Positions 1 to 6,495 of a stretch of DNA of 39,939 bases are shown here, piece after piece. The notes beneath the pieces were generated by a model. It searched no databases, had not been told where the DNA came from, and was given only the letters and a program-made list of their open reading frames with translations. Position 1 is the stretch's first letter. Every line of letters starts with the position of its first letter. Source of the stretch: Syntrophomonas sp. UBA5314 (GTDB lineage: Bacteria; Bacillota; Syntrophomonadia; Syntrophomonadales; Syntrophomonadaceae); NCBI GenBank assembly GCA_002410325.1, contig DHRK01000069.1, positions 78,004 to 117,942 on the forward strand, read 5' to 3'. The position numbers and the translations under genes were made by a program.

Positions 1-68
1 ATACTGGACGTATTGCGATTGACGACAACGCAGTTATGCGAAAATTTAACCGACGAGTAATACAATAA
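1..68 (+). other. possible 3' end of an upstream gene cut by the window edge
   Basis: Two short open frames run in from the edge. One ends with TAA at 58-60 and the other with TAA at 66-68. The second reads like a basic protein tail (…DDNAVMRKFNRRVIQ). Either could be the C-terminus of a gene whose body lies outside the window, and no domain can be assigned. Neither is certain to be coding. Confidence 0.25.
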
Positions 69-89
69 TTAGAGTTAACAGAGTACTAG

Positions 90-115
90 ACTCCAAAAGC
101 GGGAGTAGGTTTTTG
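90..115 (+). terminator. weak candidate intrinsic terminator
   Basis: A 5-bp stem ACTCC (90-94) / GGAGT (102-106) is followed by GG and a T run at 110-114. It would end transcription entering from the left, just before the sigma-factor promoter. The short stem makes this tentative. Confidence 0.3.
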
Positions 116-126
116 TTCGGAGTTGG

Positions 127-154
127 TGTAAGCTGTTTATCAGGAGTTCGTATA
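127..154 (+). promoter_or_regulatory. candidate ECF-type promoter of the sigma/anti-sigma operon
   Basis: TGTAAG at 127-132 and CGTATA at 149-154 are separated by exactly 16 bp. This resembles the SigW-class consensus (TGAAAC, 16 bp, CGTA). ECF sigma operons are commonly self-transcribed, so a self-recognised promoter is expected here. Position and spacing fit; the -35 match is 4 of 6. Confidence 0.45.
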
Positions 155-184
155 TATAAGTGAACGTGTTGGGGAGCTGATATC

Positions 185-781
185 TTGTTAAGCGATGAAA
201 TACTCGCCCGCCAGGTGCTGCAGGGCGAAGCGGCTGCTTTTGAGGAACTGGTGGACCGTTATAAGAATCCGGTTTTTGCTATTGTCTACCGCATTCTCGG
301 CCAGTACCAGGAAGCAGAAGATATCACCCAGGATGTTTTTATATCCGTATACCAAAAACTTTATCAGTTTGATCCCAACAAGAAATTCCGTCCCTGGATT
401 CAGCGCATCGCGGTTAATGCCAGTATTACAGCCCTGCGCAAGAAAAAGAAAATCGTAAACTTGAGCTTTGACGAGGGTTTGGGCAAGGATATCGATCCCT
501 ACCTGCCTGCTCACATACCCGATCCCCAAACCGAGTTTGAGAAAAGTGAGTTGAGGCAGGAAATAAATAACGCTCTGTTATCTTTAAATGAAGGATACCG
601 GGTCCTCATCATCCTGCGCTATCAAATGGACCTGGATAACAAGGAAATAGCCGATATCTTAGGCGTCAGCCGGGAAAATGTCGAGGTCCGGCTGCACCGG
701 GCCAGGAAAGCACTGCGGCGTATTGTTATCCAACAATGGAGTGAAAGGGGGATTAGCCATGAATTGCCAGCAAGCCACTAG
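185..781 (+). CDS. RNA polymerase ECF sigma factor (SigW-like)
   Basis: This 198-residue protein has the two-domain layout of ECF sigma factors. Region 2 spans about residues 15-95, with AFEELVDRYKNPVFAIVYRI, then the EAEDITQDVF core-binding helix, then FRPWIQRIAVN and a basic KKKK stretch. The region 4 helix-turn-helix spans about 140-190, with NKEIADILGVSRENVEVRLH. The start is TTG at 185, eight bases after GGGGAG. The stop overlaps the start of the anti-sigma gene by 23 bp, which implies translational coupling. The linked membrane anti-sigma factor suggests it answers an envelope signal. The regulon cannot be read from this window. Confidence 0.93.
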   Translation: MLSDEILARQVLQGEAAAFEELVDRYKNPVFAIVYRILGQYQEAEDITQDVFISVYQKLYQFDPNKKFRPWIQRIAVNASITALRKKKKIVNLSFDEGLGKDIDPYLPAHIPDPQTEFEKSELRQEINNALLSLNEGYRVLIILRYQMDLDNKEIADILGVSRENVEVRLHRARKALRRIVIQQWSERGISHELPASH

Positions 782-1793
782 GTACATTTGGGATTATTGT
801 GACAACAAGCTGTCCCCCGAGCTTGGCACCGCCGTCGAAAGCCACTGCCGGGAGTGCCCGCAGTGCAACAAGCACCTGCAATTAACGGTTTTAGAAAACG
901 AAGCATTGAATAATACCGCCGAACTGCCCCAGCTATCGTCCGGGTTTACCGCCCGGGTAATGAAGAATCTGCCGGAACAGGATTTTGCTCCGGGCAAAAA
1001 GACGGCATCCAGCCGCCTGCGCAGCCTGTCCGGGCGTAAGCGCTGGATGGTGGCTTCAACCGCTGTACTGGGAGTCCTTCTGGTACTGCTCGTTTTGCCG
1101 GGTATCAACGACCTCGGAATAATCAGGTTTACCCAGCAGTCGGTCACGCCGCCCGCATCCAGCCAGCCGGAAGAGCAACAAACTGCAGGCGGCCTGGGTA
1201 CCGCTGTCATCGTAAAGCATGGCATTATGCCTATGGACGCCGTACCTTCCGAGGAGAAAAAGGAGCTTACTGTTTCTGACAATCCTGCCCAAGATACTGA
1301 GCCCTCTCCTCCTTCTCCTCCCGCTTCTCCTCCCGCTCCTTCTCCCGCAGCCTATTCCGCAGATAGTTCATCCATCAGCCGGGGAACCACGGTAAATGAA
1401 ACCACCAGCAGCACAGATTCGCCGGAATCGGAAGCCCCCTACAGCATCAGCCTGCCGGGCACCTACACCCTGGTCAATATAAGCAGCGGTGCCGGCGACA
1501 ATTGTTTGATTTATAAGTTCGCCCAGGATAAGACCGATATTGTGGTCGATGTAATTGTCAGCCAGGTGGAAAACTATAAAGTGGAAGGCGGGCAATTGGG
1601 GGCCCCGTCCCCTAGCGCCGCTCCTGATACTAATACGGCTACCGCCAAAGCCTCCCGGGAGCAGACCGCCAACAGTGAAATCAGCTGGACGGTAACGGCT
1701 GGGGACGCTTCATATCGCTTAACCTTGAACGGGAACCTCAGCCCGCAGGAATTGGCTTTGCTGGCCGGCTCGGTAAGCTTCAAAGTTAAGTAA
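759..1793 (+). CDS. membrane-anchored zinc-finger anti-sigma factor
   Basis: This 344-residue protein starts at ATG 759 behind AAAGGGGG; the open frame extends further upstream, but only inside the sigma gene. The N-terminus carries a ZAS (zf-HC2) motif with His29, Cys33 and Cys36, which in this family binds the cognate ECF sigma factor. A single membrane helix follows at about residues 96-115. Next come a proline/serine-rich linker (PSPPSPPASPPAPSP) and a C-terminal domain outside the membrane, from about residue 220, that resembles DUF4367-type sensory domains but is not firmly recognised. It presumably holds the sigma factor at the membrane until a signal frees it, probably by regulated proteolysis. 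The signal is unknown. Confidence 0.88.
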   Translation: MNCQQATRYIWDYCDNKLSPELGTAVESHCRECPQCNKHLQLTVLENEALNNTAELPQLSSGFTARVMKNLPEQDFAPGKKTASSRLRSLSGRKRWMVASTAVLGVLLVLLVLPGINDLGIIRFTQQSVTPPASSQPEEQQTAGGLGTAVIVKHGIMPMDAVPSEEKKELTVSDNPAQDTEPSPPSPPASPPAPSPAAYSADSSSISRGTTVNETTSSTDSPESEAPYSISLPGTYTLVNISSGAGDNCLIYKFAQDKTDIVVDVIVSQVENYKVEGGQLGAPSPSAAPDTNTATAKASREQTANSEISWTVTAGDASYRLTLNGNLSPQELALLAGSVSFKVK

Positions 1794-1819
1794 CTAGGCC
1801 AGTTAGATCAACCAAAAAA

Positions 1820-1847
1820 GGCAGGCCCTGCCAAACCATGCCTGCCC
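1820..1847. repeat. 28-bp direct repeat, copy 1 (itself a hairpin)
   Basis: A 28-bp unit beginning GGCAGGCCC and ending CATGCCTGCC(C) is repeated without mismatch at 1997-2024. Each copy can fold through GGCAGG/CCTGCC arms. Copy 1 lies 26 bp after the anti-sigma stop codon and has no following T run. Confidence 0.85.
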
Positions 1848-1881
1848 AGACCATCGACAAAAGCGAATAGCTGCGTTGCTC

Positions 1882-1933
1882 AATAGGCCCGCTCAATCAA
1901 CGTACTCGTGTACGCCTCAATCGCGGGCCTATT
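1882..1933. repeat. 52-bp palindromic repeat element
   Basis: The outer arms AATAGGCCCG (1882-1891) and CGGGCCTATT (1924-1933) are perfect inverted repeats. The inner part carries GTAC…GTAC around a central TCGT. The imperfect pairing continues outward to about 1860 and 1953. The core closely matches, on the opposite strand, the hairpin at 34156-34205. It looks like a dispersed palindromic (REP-like) sequence rather than a gene. Confidence 0.8.
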
Positions 1934-1996
1934 TCGTGCCTTGCTCTTCGCTTCCGTCGCTCGCTCTGGCAGCTTATCGACTTTGTCGACAAGCTG

Positions 1997-2024
1997 GGCA
2001 GGCCCTGCCAAACCATGCCTGCCC
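1997..2024 (+). repeat. 28-bp direct repeat, copy 2 (terminator-like)
   Basis: This is an exact second copy of the unit at 1820-1847. Here the hairpin is followed by TATATTTTTTCC, so this copy could act as an intrinsic terminator for the sigma/anti-sigma operon. A near-palindrome at 1971-1995 (AGCTTATCGAC / GTCGACAAGCT) immediately precedes it. Confidence 0.8.
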
Positions 2025-2039
2025 TATATTTTTTCCGAT

Positions 2040-2591
2040 TTATTTTACCAGGGCTGATATGCCGCGGAAGTCCGGGCTGCTGGCGTCGATCAGCAGGTCA
2101 AACAGCACGGTCTCGGTATTGGTTACCACGGCTCCGGCTTCCTGCATCAGGGACAGTCCATTCTGGAAATTCTCTTTGAATCTGGAGCATACCGCATCCC
2201 TGACCACATGCACGTTGAAGCCCTGTTCCACCAGGTCCCGGGTGGTCTGGAAGACGCAAACGTGGGTTTCGCTGCCGGTAATGAGAACGGTTTTTCGCCC
2301 GATTTTCTTCAGAAGGTCTGCCATTTCCGGAGTTAAGGCCGAGAAACGGGTTTTTTCCAGGCGGTGGTGGTCTGCCGGCAGCTTGCTTTTTATTTCATCT
2401 ACCGTTGACCCCAATCCCCGGGGATATTGTTCGGTAAGGATCACCGGCAGCTGAAAAATCCGGGCCGCGTCAATTAAAATACCATTATTTTTATATACTT
2501 TGGCCTTCTCCGACATGGCTGCCATCAGTTTTTCCTGCAGGTCAATGATCATTAAGACCGTATCCTCTTTCTCCAGGCGATATTTGTTCAT
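2040..2591 (-). CDS. isochorismatase-like cysteine hydrolase
   Basis: This 183-residue protein has the isochorismatase-like fold and the full catalytic triad: Asp17 in MIIDLQEKL, Lys80 in EKTRFSAL, and Cys112 in GSETHVCVFQTTRDL. Relatives hydrolyse amides or enol ethers (nicotinamidase, YcaC-type and isochorismatase enzymes). The length fits the short YcaC-like branch, and the true substrate cannot be read. It starts at ATG 2591 behind GGAGGAGG and is transcribed alone, convergent with the sigma/anti-sigma operon. Confidence 0.88.
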   Translation of the reverse strand: MNKYRLEKEDTVLMIIDLQEKLMAAMSEKAKVYKNNGILIDAARIFQLPVILTEQYPRGLGSTVDEIKSKLPADHHRLEKTRFSALTPEMADLLKKIGRKTVLITGSETHVCVFQTTRDLVEQGFNVHVVRDAVCSRFKENFQNGLSLMQEAGAVVTNTETVLFDLLIDASSPDFRGISALVK

Positions 2592-2625
2592 CTATTTTCC
2601 TCCTCCACGCATTAAAGATATCAAT

Positions 2626-2654
2626 ATTATACCGAACTTTGGCTATTAACAACA
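2626..2654 (-). promoter_or_regulatory. candidate sigma-A promoter of the isochorismatase-like gene
   Basis: On the minus strand a perfect TATAAT lies at 2631-2626, 34 bp before the start codon. TGTTGT at 2654-2649 gives a 17-bp spacer, and TTGTTA at 15 bp is an alternative. The -10 is convincing and the -35 is weak. Confidence 0.45.
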
Positions 2655-2761
2655 CAATTCCCCGAAATATTTTCCATAATTTCCCTGCCAAGCTATTGCC
2701 ATCATACCCCTGATTTGTTACTCTTTAATTAAACCTTCTATTGTCTCCTTGAACAAAACTG

Positions 2762-2790
2762 GAGCGGACCTTCGGGTTCGCTCTTTTCTT
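2762..2790 (+). terminator. intrinsic terminator-like hairpin with TTCG loop
   Basis: GAGCGGACC (2762-2770) and GGTTCGCTC (2775-2783) form a 9-bp stem with one G-T pair and a TTCG tetraloop, followed by TTTTCTTTTCT. No recognised plus-strand gene lies upstream, so it may insulate the Nudix gene or be a relic of a lost gene. Confidence 0.6.
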
Positions 2791-2809
2791 TTCTGAAATA
2801 AATCTGCCT

Positions 2810-2839
2810 TTGTCCTCAAAGGCTCTGGAGTGGTATAGT
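2810..2839 (+). promoter_or_regulatory. candidate promoter of the Nudix gene
   Basis: TTGTCC (2810-2815), an 18-bp spacer and TATAGT (2834-2839) are present. The -10 is preceded by TGG, giving an extended -10. The start codon is 30 bp further on. Confidence 0.45.
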
Positions 2840-2868
2840 GATAGTTAGACAGGAAGGGGGCTTTACTC

Positions 2869-3480
2869 TTGCTGGAGGACAAGATATTTCGCCTATGCGA
2901 CAGAAAGGCCGACATACTAGGAAGCAGTAATGCCTTTAAATCCTCTGTCCTGGTGCCGCTAACCCGGATTAATGACGAGTGGTGCCTTTTATTTCAAAAA
3001 CGTTCATCATCTATAGATAGACAGCCCGGAGAAATATGCTTTCCCGGCGGGGCCCTGGAGGAAAGCGACCCCGGCCCTCGTTATGCCGCCATACGGGAAG
3101 GTTGTGAGGAGCTGGGCTTATCCCCTGAAGATATTAGCGTTATAGCTGACCTGGATATCTTTGTCAGTCCCTTTAATATGATAATCCGTCCCTATCTGGC
3201 CATTATTCATCACCCGGAAAAGATCACCATCGACCCGGTCGAAGTAGCGAGCGTTTTCTATGTCCCCCTGCAATGGCTGCTGGAGCACCAGCCTTTGGAG
3301 ACTTCCAACGGCATCGCAATGACCTGGCCCGAGGATTTTCCGGTGCATCTCATTCCCCATGGCAAGAACTACCCGTACCGGCACACTATCTACCCCCAGT
3401 ATTTTTACCTGTGGAAAGAAGAGGTGATCTGGGGTTTAACCGCCCGCATCCTCACCCACTTCCTGGATTTGATACGTTAG
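2869..3480 (+). CDS. CoA-type Nudix hydrolase (coenzyme A pyrophosphatase-like)
   Basis: This 203-residue protein has the NudL/YeaB (UPF0035) signature, LLFQKRSSSIDRQPGEICFP, running into GG and the Nudix helix (…AAIREGCEELGL). Its spacing is one residue longer than the classical Nudix box, as is usual in the CoA subgroup. Family members cleave CoA or acyl-CoA to 3',5'-ADP and phosphopantetheine, clearing oxidised or unwanted CoA. The start is TTG 2869, eight bases after AGGAAGGGGG; no ATG gives the conserved N-terminus. It is convergent with the MOSC gene, with stop codons one base apart. Confidence 0.88.
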   Translation: MLEDKIFRLCDRKADILGSSNAFKSSVLVPLTRINDEWCLLFQKRSSSIDRQPGEICFPGGALEESDPGPRYAAIREGCEELGLSPEDISVIADLDIFVSPFNMIIRPYLAIIHHPEKITIDPVEVASVFYVPLQWLLEHQPLETSNGIAMTWPEDFPVHLIPHGKNYPYRHTIYPQYFYLWKEEVIWGLTARILTHFLDLIR

Positions 3481-3481
3481 G

Positions 3482-3925
3482 CTAATCCAGCACCTCAATG
3501 CTGTCGCCGGCCGCAATCCAGCCGCCCTCTAACACCCTGGCGAATATTCCCTCCAGGGGCATCACACAGGTCCCCACCTGTTTTTTTATGGCACAGCCCT
3601 GGTTATGGCATTCCTTTCCGATCTGGGTTACTTCCATGAGAACTTCTCCGGCCTTTAGACGGGTGCCTATGGGCAGCCTGGACACTTCAATGCCCTCCAG
3701 GGTAATATTTTCGGCAAAGTCGCCAAAGTCCACCTCTGCGCCCATGGCCCTCATCTTGTCAACACTGGTTTGGGAGAGGAGGCTCACCTGGCGGTGCCAC
3801 TGTCCGCCATGGGCGTCCAATTCGATGCCGTAATTGGTTTTGATCAGGGCTCTGCCAACATTGCGTTTCTTTTCGCCGCGTTTGGCGGAAATGTTTACTG
3901 CCAGTACGGTTCCTTTTTCGGCCAT
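3482..3925 (-). CDS. MOSC domain protein
   Basis: This 147-residue protein consists almost entirely of a MOSC (molybdenum cofactor sulfurase C-terminal) domain. It includes GDFAENITLEGI, the typical HGGQWHRQVSLL segment and the cysteine-bearing IGKECHNQGCAIKK. Stand-alone MOSC proteins are thought to carry or transfer sulfur for metal-sulfur sites, and the exact role of this short class is unsettled. No molybdenum cofactor genes are near. The start is ATG 3925. It is transcribed alone, away from the hydrolase gene at 4051. Confidence 0.85.
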   Translation of the reverse strand: MAEKGTVLAVNISAKRGEKKRNVGRALIKTNYGIELDAHGGQWHRQVSLLSQTSVDKMRAMGAEVDFGDFAENITLEGIEVSRLPIGTRLKAGEVLMEVTQIGKECHNQGCAIKKQVGTCVMPLEGIFARVLEGGWIAAGDSIEVLD

Positions 3926-3970
3926 GTCATCTACTCCTTGCTGTTGATTATAGATTGTCTAAAGTCTCGC

Positions 3971-3998
3971 TTGCTTTAATGACTAGTATTATTATAAC
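3971..3998 (+). promoter_or_regulatory. candidate promoter of the alpha/beta hydrolase gene
   Basis: TTGCTT (3971-3976) and TATAAC (3993-3998) are separated by 16 bp and lie about 50 bp before the ATG at 4051. On the opposite strand a TATAAT at 3952-3947 could serve the MOSC gene, making this a divergent promoter region. Confidence 0.4.
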
Positions 3999-4050
3999 TT
4001 AAATATAAGAAGAGACACCCTCCACTTAGTATTGGATAAGGAGTGATTCC

Positions 4051-4839
4051 ATGCCTGATTACGCTCGTCTGGATCATCCCGTTTTAGTGCAGCTTCTCTT
4101 TTACCCCCGCAATGATCACGACCAGGCCCCTCCCGGTGCATTTGACTTCCCGGTCCCGGTCGATGAAGTAGTGAACATCGTCTGTCGTTTTTATACCGGC
4201 CAGGAAAGCTGGCCCTGGTTGATTTATTTCCACGGCAATGGCGAGGTGGCCTGTGATTATGATTACATAGCTCCCTTTTATACCACCCGCCGCATCAACC
4301 TGGTGGTGGCCGATTACCGGGGGTATGGGGGCAGTGGCGGCCAGCCCGGGTTTGCCCACTTGATTGAGGATGCTCATATTCTCTACCAGGCCCTTACTGA
4401 TGAGATCAAACGCCGCTCTTCATCAGCGCCGATCTTTATTATGGGCCGCTCGCTGGGAAGCACCAGCGCCCTGGAGCTGGGGTACAATTATCAGGACAGC
4501 ATCCAGGGATTGATTATCGAAAGCGGCTTCGCTTCGGTAACCCGCCTGATCAAGCATCTCGGGCTGCCTGTTCCCGGGATCGAGCTAGACAGCCTGGAAA
4601 ACCAGTGTCTGGAAATGATCGCCGCTATTAAATGCCCGTGTTTGATGATCCACGGTGAATACGACAACCTGGTGCCGGCAAGAGAAGGGCAAATGATTAT
4701 GGAAACCCTGCCCGGGGCTGATAAAAAATTTGTTCTAATACCCGGCGCCGGCCACAACGATGTAATATTTGCCCGTCCCGAGCTGTATTTTTCGGCTATT
4801 GAAAACTTTGTTTACCGGGGGTTTGTCCCCAGGAAATGA
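4051..4839 (+). CDS. alpha/beta hydrolase (S33/BEM46-like)
   Basis: This 262-residue single-domain protein has an HG oxyanion motif at 61-62 (FHGNGE), the nucleophile elbow GRSLGS with Ser134, an acid candidate at Asp205 (GEYDNLVP) and His235 (GAGHND). This complete triad fits the serine aminopeptidase/BEM46-like branch of alpha/beta hydrolases. There is no signal peptide, so it should act in the cytoplasm. The substrate is unknown. It starts at ATG 4051 behind AAGGAG. The stop is 15 bp before the thiolase-fold gene, so the two are probably co-transcribed, and the hydrolase might act as a thioesterase or esterase in the same pathway. Confidence 0.85.
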   Translation: MPDYARLDHPVLVQLLFYPRNDHDQAPPGAFDFPVPVDEVVNIVCRFYTGQESWPWLIYFHGNGEVACDYDYIAPFYTTRRINLVVADYRGYGGSGGQPGFAHLIEDAHILYQALTDEIKRRSSSAPIFIMGRSLGSTSALELGYNYQDSIQGLIIESGFASVTRLIKHLGLPVPGIELDSLENQCLEMIAAIKCPCLMIHGEYDNLVPAREGQMIMETLPGADKKFVLIPGAGHNDVIFARPELYFSAIENFVYRGFVPRK

Positions 4840-4854
4840 AAAGGAGGCTGCACT

Positions 4855-6027
4855 TTGCAACTGTCAAGGAAAGCTTCTATTACAGGGATCAGTGAACTTC
4901 CCCCGCAAAAAGACGGCCGGGGTCTAAGAACCCTGGATCTCCTGGCGCAGGCTGCCCGCCTGGCTATCGAAGATGCTGGCCTTCTAAAATCGGACATTGA
5001 CGGTCTGCTGGTCACCCCGCCCTCCGAAGACACCGCTTTTATGTGGCCGGCTCAAGTGGCCGAATACCTGCAGATCTTCCCCGCCTCCCTCAATATGGTT
5101 GAACTGGGCGGAGCCAGTGCGGCAGGCTGCGTCAACCGGGCCGCTCTGCTGGTGGCAGCCGGAATCTGCCGCCACTGTCTCTGTTTGAGCGGTGGAGTCT
5201 GGGGCACCCGGGTATTTAACGACCGGGAAGGAAAATCCGCAGTTATGTCCGGTGCGGAACTGGAATATGAGCTGCCCTATGGCCCCATGGGATTTAATTC
5301 GGGCTATGCCCTGGCCGCCCGTCGGCATATGCACGAATACGGCACTACTCCGGAACAACTGGCCAAAATTGCCGTCGACCAGCGCCGGAGCGCTTTGCTC
5401 AATCCATTGGCCCTTTTCAATCAGTCGGCCTTGACGGTTGAAGAGGTTCTGGCGTCTCCGTTAATTGTTGACCCCATTCACCTCCTGGAAATAGTTCGTC
5501 CCTGCAGCGGGGCGGCCGCGGTTGTGGTCAGCCGGGCCGAAACGGCCCTGGACGCGCCCTGTCCCCCGGTTGCTATTCTGGGAATGGGAGAAGCCTGCAC
5601 CCATGATTCCATCGTCTACGCCCCCAGCCTTACCGCTACTCCGATCGCTCTTTCGGCCAAACGGGCTTTTGCCATGGCCGGTGTTAAACCGGGCGATATG
5701 GACCTGGTTTCCCTGTACGACTGCTACACCATAACCGTATTGCTTACCCTGGAAGAGGCCGGCTTTTGCCCCCGGGGTGAAGGCGGCCGCTTTGTCGCCA
5801 GCACCGACCTCAGCTTTCAAGGCGCCCTGCCCTGCAACACCCATGGCGGACAGTTGTCGTGCGGTCAGCCCTCTTACGCCGGAGGCATGTCGCATGTAAT
5901 AGAAGCGGTGCGCCAGCTGCGGGGGCAGGCCGGGAAGCGCCAGGTGGAGCGCCGCCGGCTGGCTTTTGTCAACGGCAACGGGGGAGTTTTGAGCACCCAA
6001 TCCAGCCTGGTATTGGGAGGTGACTGA
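4855..6027 (+). CDS. thiolase-fold protein of the SCP-x/Ltp2 type
   Basis: This 390-residue protein has the thiolase fold of the lipid-transfer (SCP-x) branch. It shows SLYDCYTITVLLTLEEAGF at about 285-303, NTHGGQLSCGQPSYAGGM at about 331-348, and a C-terminal GNGG. At the usual nucleophile position (canonical CASG) it reads GGAS at 85-88; the nearest cysteine is Cys92, four residues past that segment. Branch members that lack this cysteine, such as the steroid aldolase Ltp2, act as retro-aldolases with a DUF35 partner, and exactly such a partner follows here. The start is TTG 4855 behind AAGGAGG. Its role in acyl-CoA metabolism is likely, but thiolase activity is doubtful. Confidence 0.85.
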   Translation: MQLSRKASITGISELPPQKDGRGLRTLDLLAQAARLAIEDAGLLKSDIDGLLVTPPSEDTAFMWPAQVAEYLQIFPASLNMVELGGASAAGCVNRAALLVAAGICRHCLCLSGGVWGTRVFNDREGKSAVMSGAELEYELPYGPMGFNSGYALAARRHMHEYGTTPEQLAKIAVDQRRSALLNPLALFNQSALTVEEVLASPLIVDPIHLLEIVRPCSGAAAVVVSRAETALDAPCPPVAILGMGEACTHDSIVYAPSLTATPIALSAKRAFAMAGVKPGDMDLVSLYDCYTITVLLTLEEAGFCPRGEGGRFVASTDLSFQGALPCNTHGGQLSCGQPSYAGGMSHVIEAVRQLRGQAGKRQVERRRLAFVNGNGGVLSTQSSLVLGGD

Positions 6028-6028
6028 A

Positions 6029-6415
6029 ATGCCGGAAAGCTTCATCGACTTTTTCAAGGAGAAATGCAAGCACGGCGAGCTGTGGCTGCCCTACTGCCCG
6101 CATTGTCAAAAAGCGTTTTTTTACCCCCGCCGACAATGCCCCTTCTGCCTGGCAGAAGGCTGGCAATGGAAGCCGGCTTCGGGCCGCGGAAGGGTCTATT
6201 CCTACACCATTGTCAGGGTAAGCGCTTTAGATGAATTCCGAGGGGCAACCCCTTATGTCTATGCCCTTATCGATCTGGAAGAAGGCGTGCGTCTGGCCAG
6301 CAATGTGGTAGACTGCCCGGAGGAAATTCTACGCCCGGACATGCCGGTAAAATTGGCCTGGGTTACCAGAGAGGGCCGTCAGCTCCCGGTCTTTGTTCCG
6401 AGGGACGGGGATTAA
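6029..6415 (+). CDS. zinc-ribbon/OB-fold (DUF35) acyl-CoA-binding partner protein
   Basis: This 128-residue protein has a four-cysteine rubredoxin-like zinc ribbon near residues 20-40 (CPHC…CPFC). An OB-fold follows, with the typical GRVYSYTIVR strand and a PYVYALIDLEEGVRL segment. DUF35 proteins form complexes with thiolase-fold enzymes and can bind the acyl-CoA ligand or pass intermediates. ATG 6029 is preferred because it lies eight bases after GGGAGG; an in-frame GTG at 6020 overlaps that site. The start lies one base beyond the thiolase-fold stop, which supports coupled expression and a two-subunit complex. Confidence 0.88.
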   Translation: MPESFIDFFKEKCKHGELWLPYCPHCQKAFFYPRRQCPFCLAEGWQWKPASGRGRVYSYTIVRVSALDEFRGATPYVYALIDLEEGVRLASNVVDCPEEILRPDMPVKLAWVTREGRQLPVFVPRDGD

Positions 6416-6495
6416 GACCACCGGCATATTTTTAAGCAGATCCCGAACCCGCAGCTCCCTTCCCGCATAGGATGGATGGGAGGGAGATTTATAAA

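Noticed and set aside
678..758. Upstream extension of the anti-sigma factor
   Set aside because: It would lie inside the sigma gene and has no ribosome site; ATG 759 follows AAAGGGGG and starts the zinc-finger domain properly.
1876..2454. 192-codon plus-strand frame overlapping the repeat cassette and isochorismatase-like gene
   Set aside because: It runs through the palindromic repeats and is antisense to a gene with an intact catalytic triad.
2718..2915. 65-codon minus-strand frame before the Nudix gene
   Set aside because: It crosses a terminator hairpin, the Nudix promoter and the Nudix start, with no ribosome site.
5461..6069. 202-codon minus-strand frame opposite the thiolase-fold gene
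   Set aside because: It is a mirror of GC-rich codon structure and has no recognisable domain or ribosome site.
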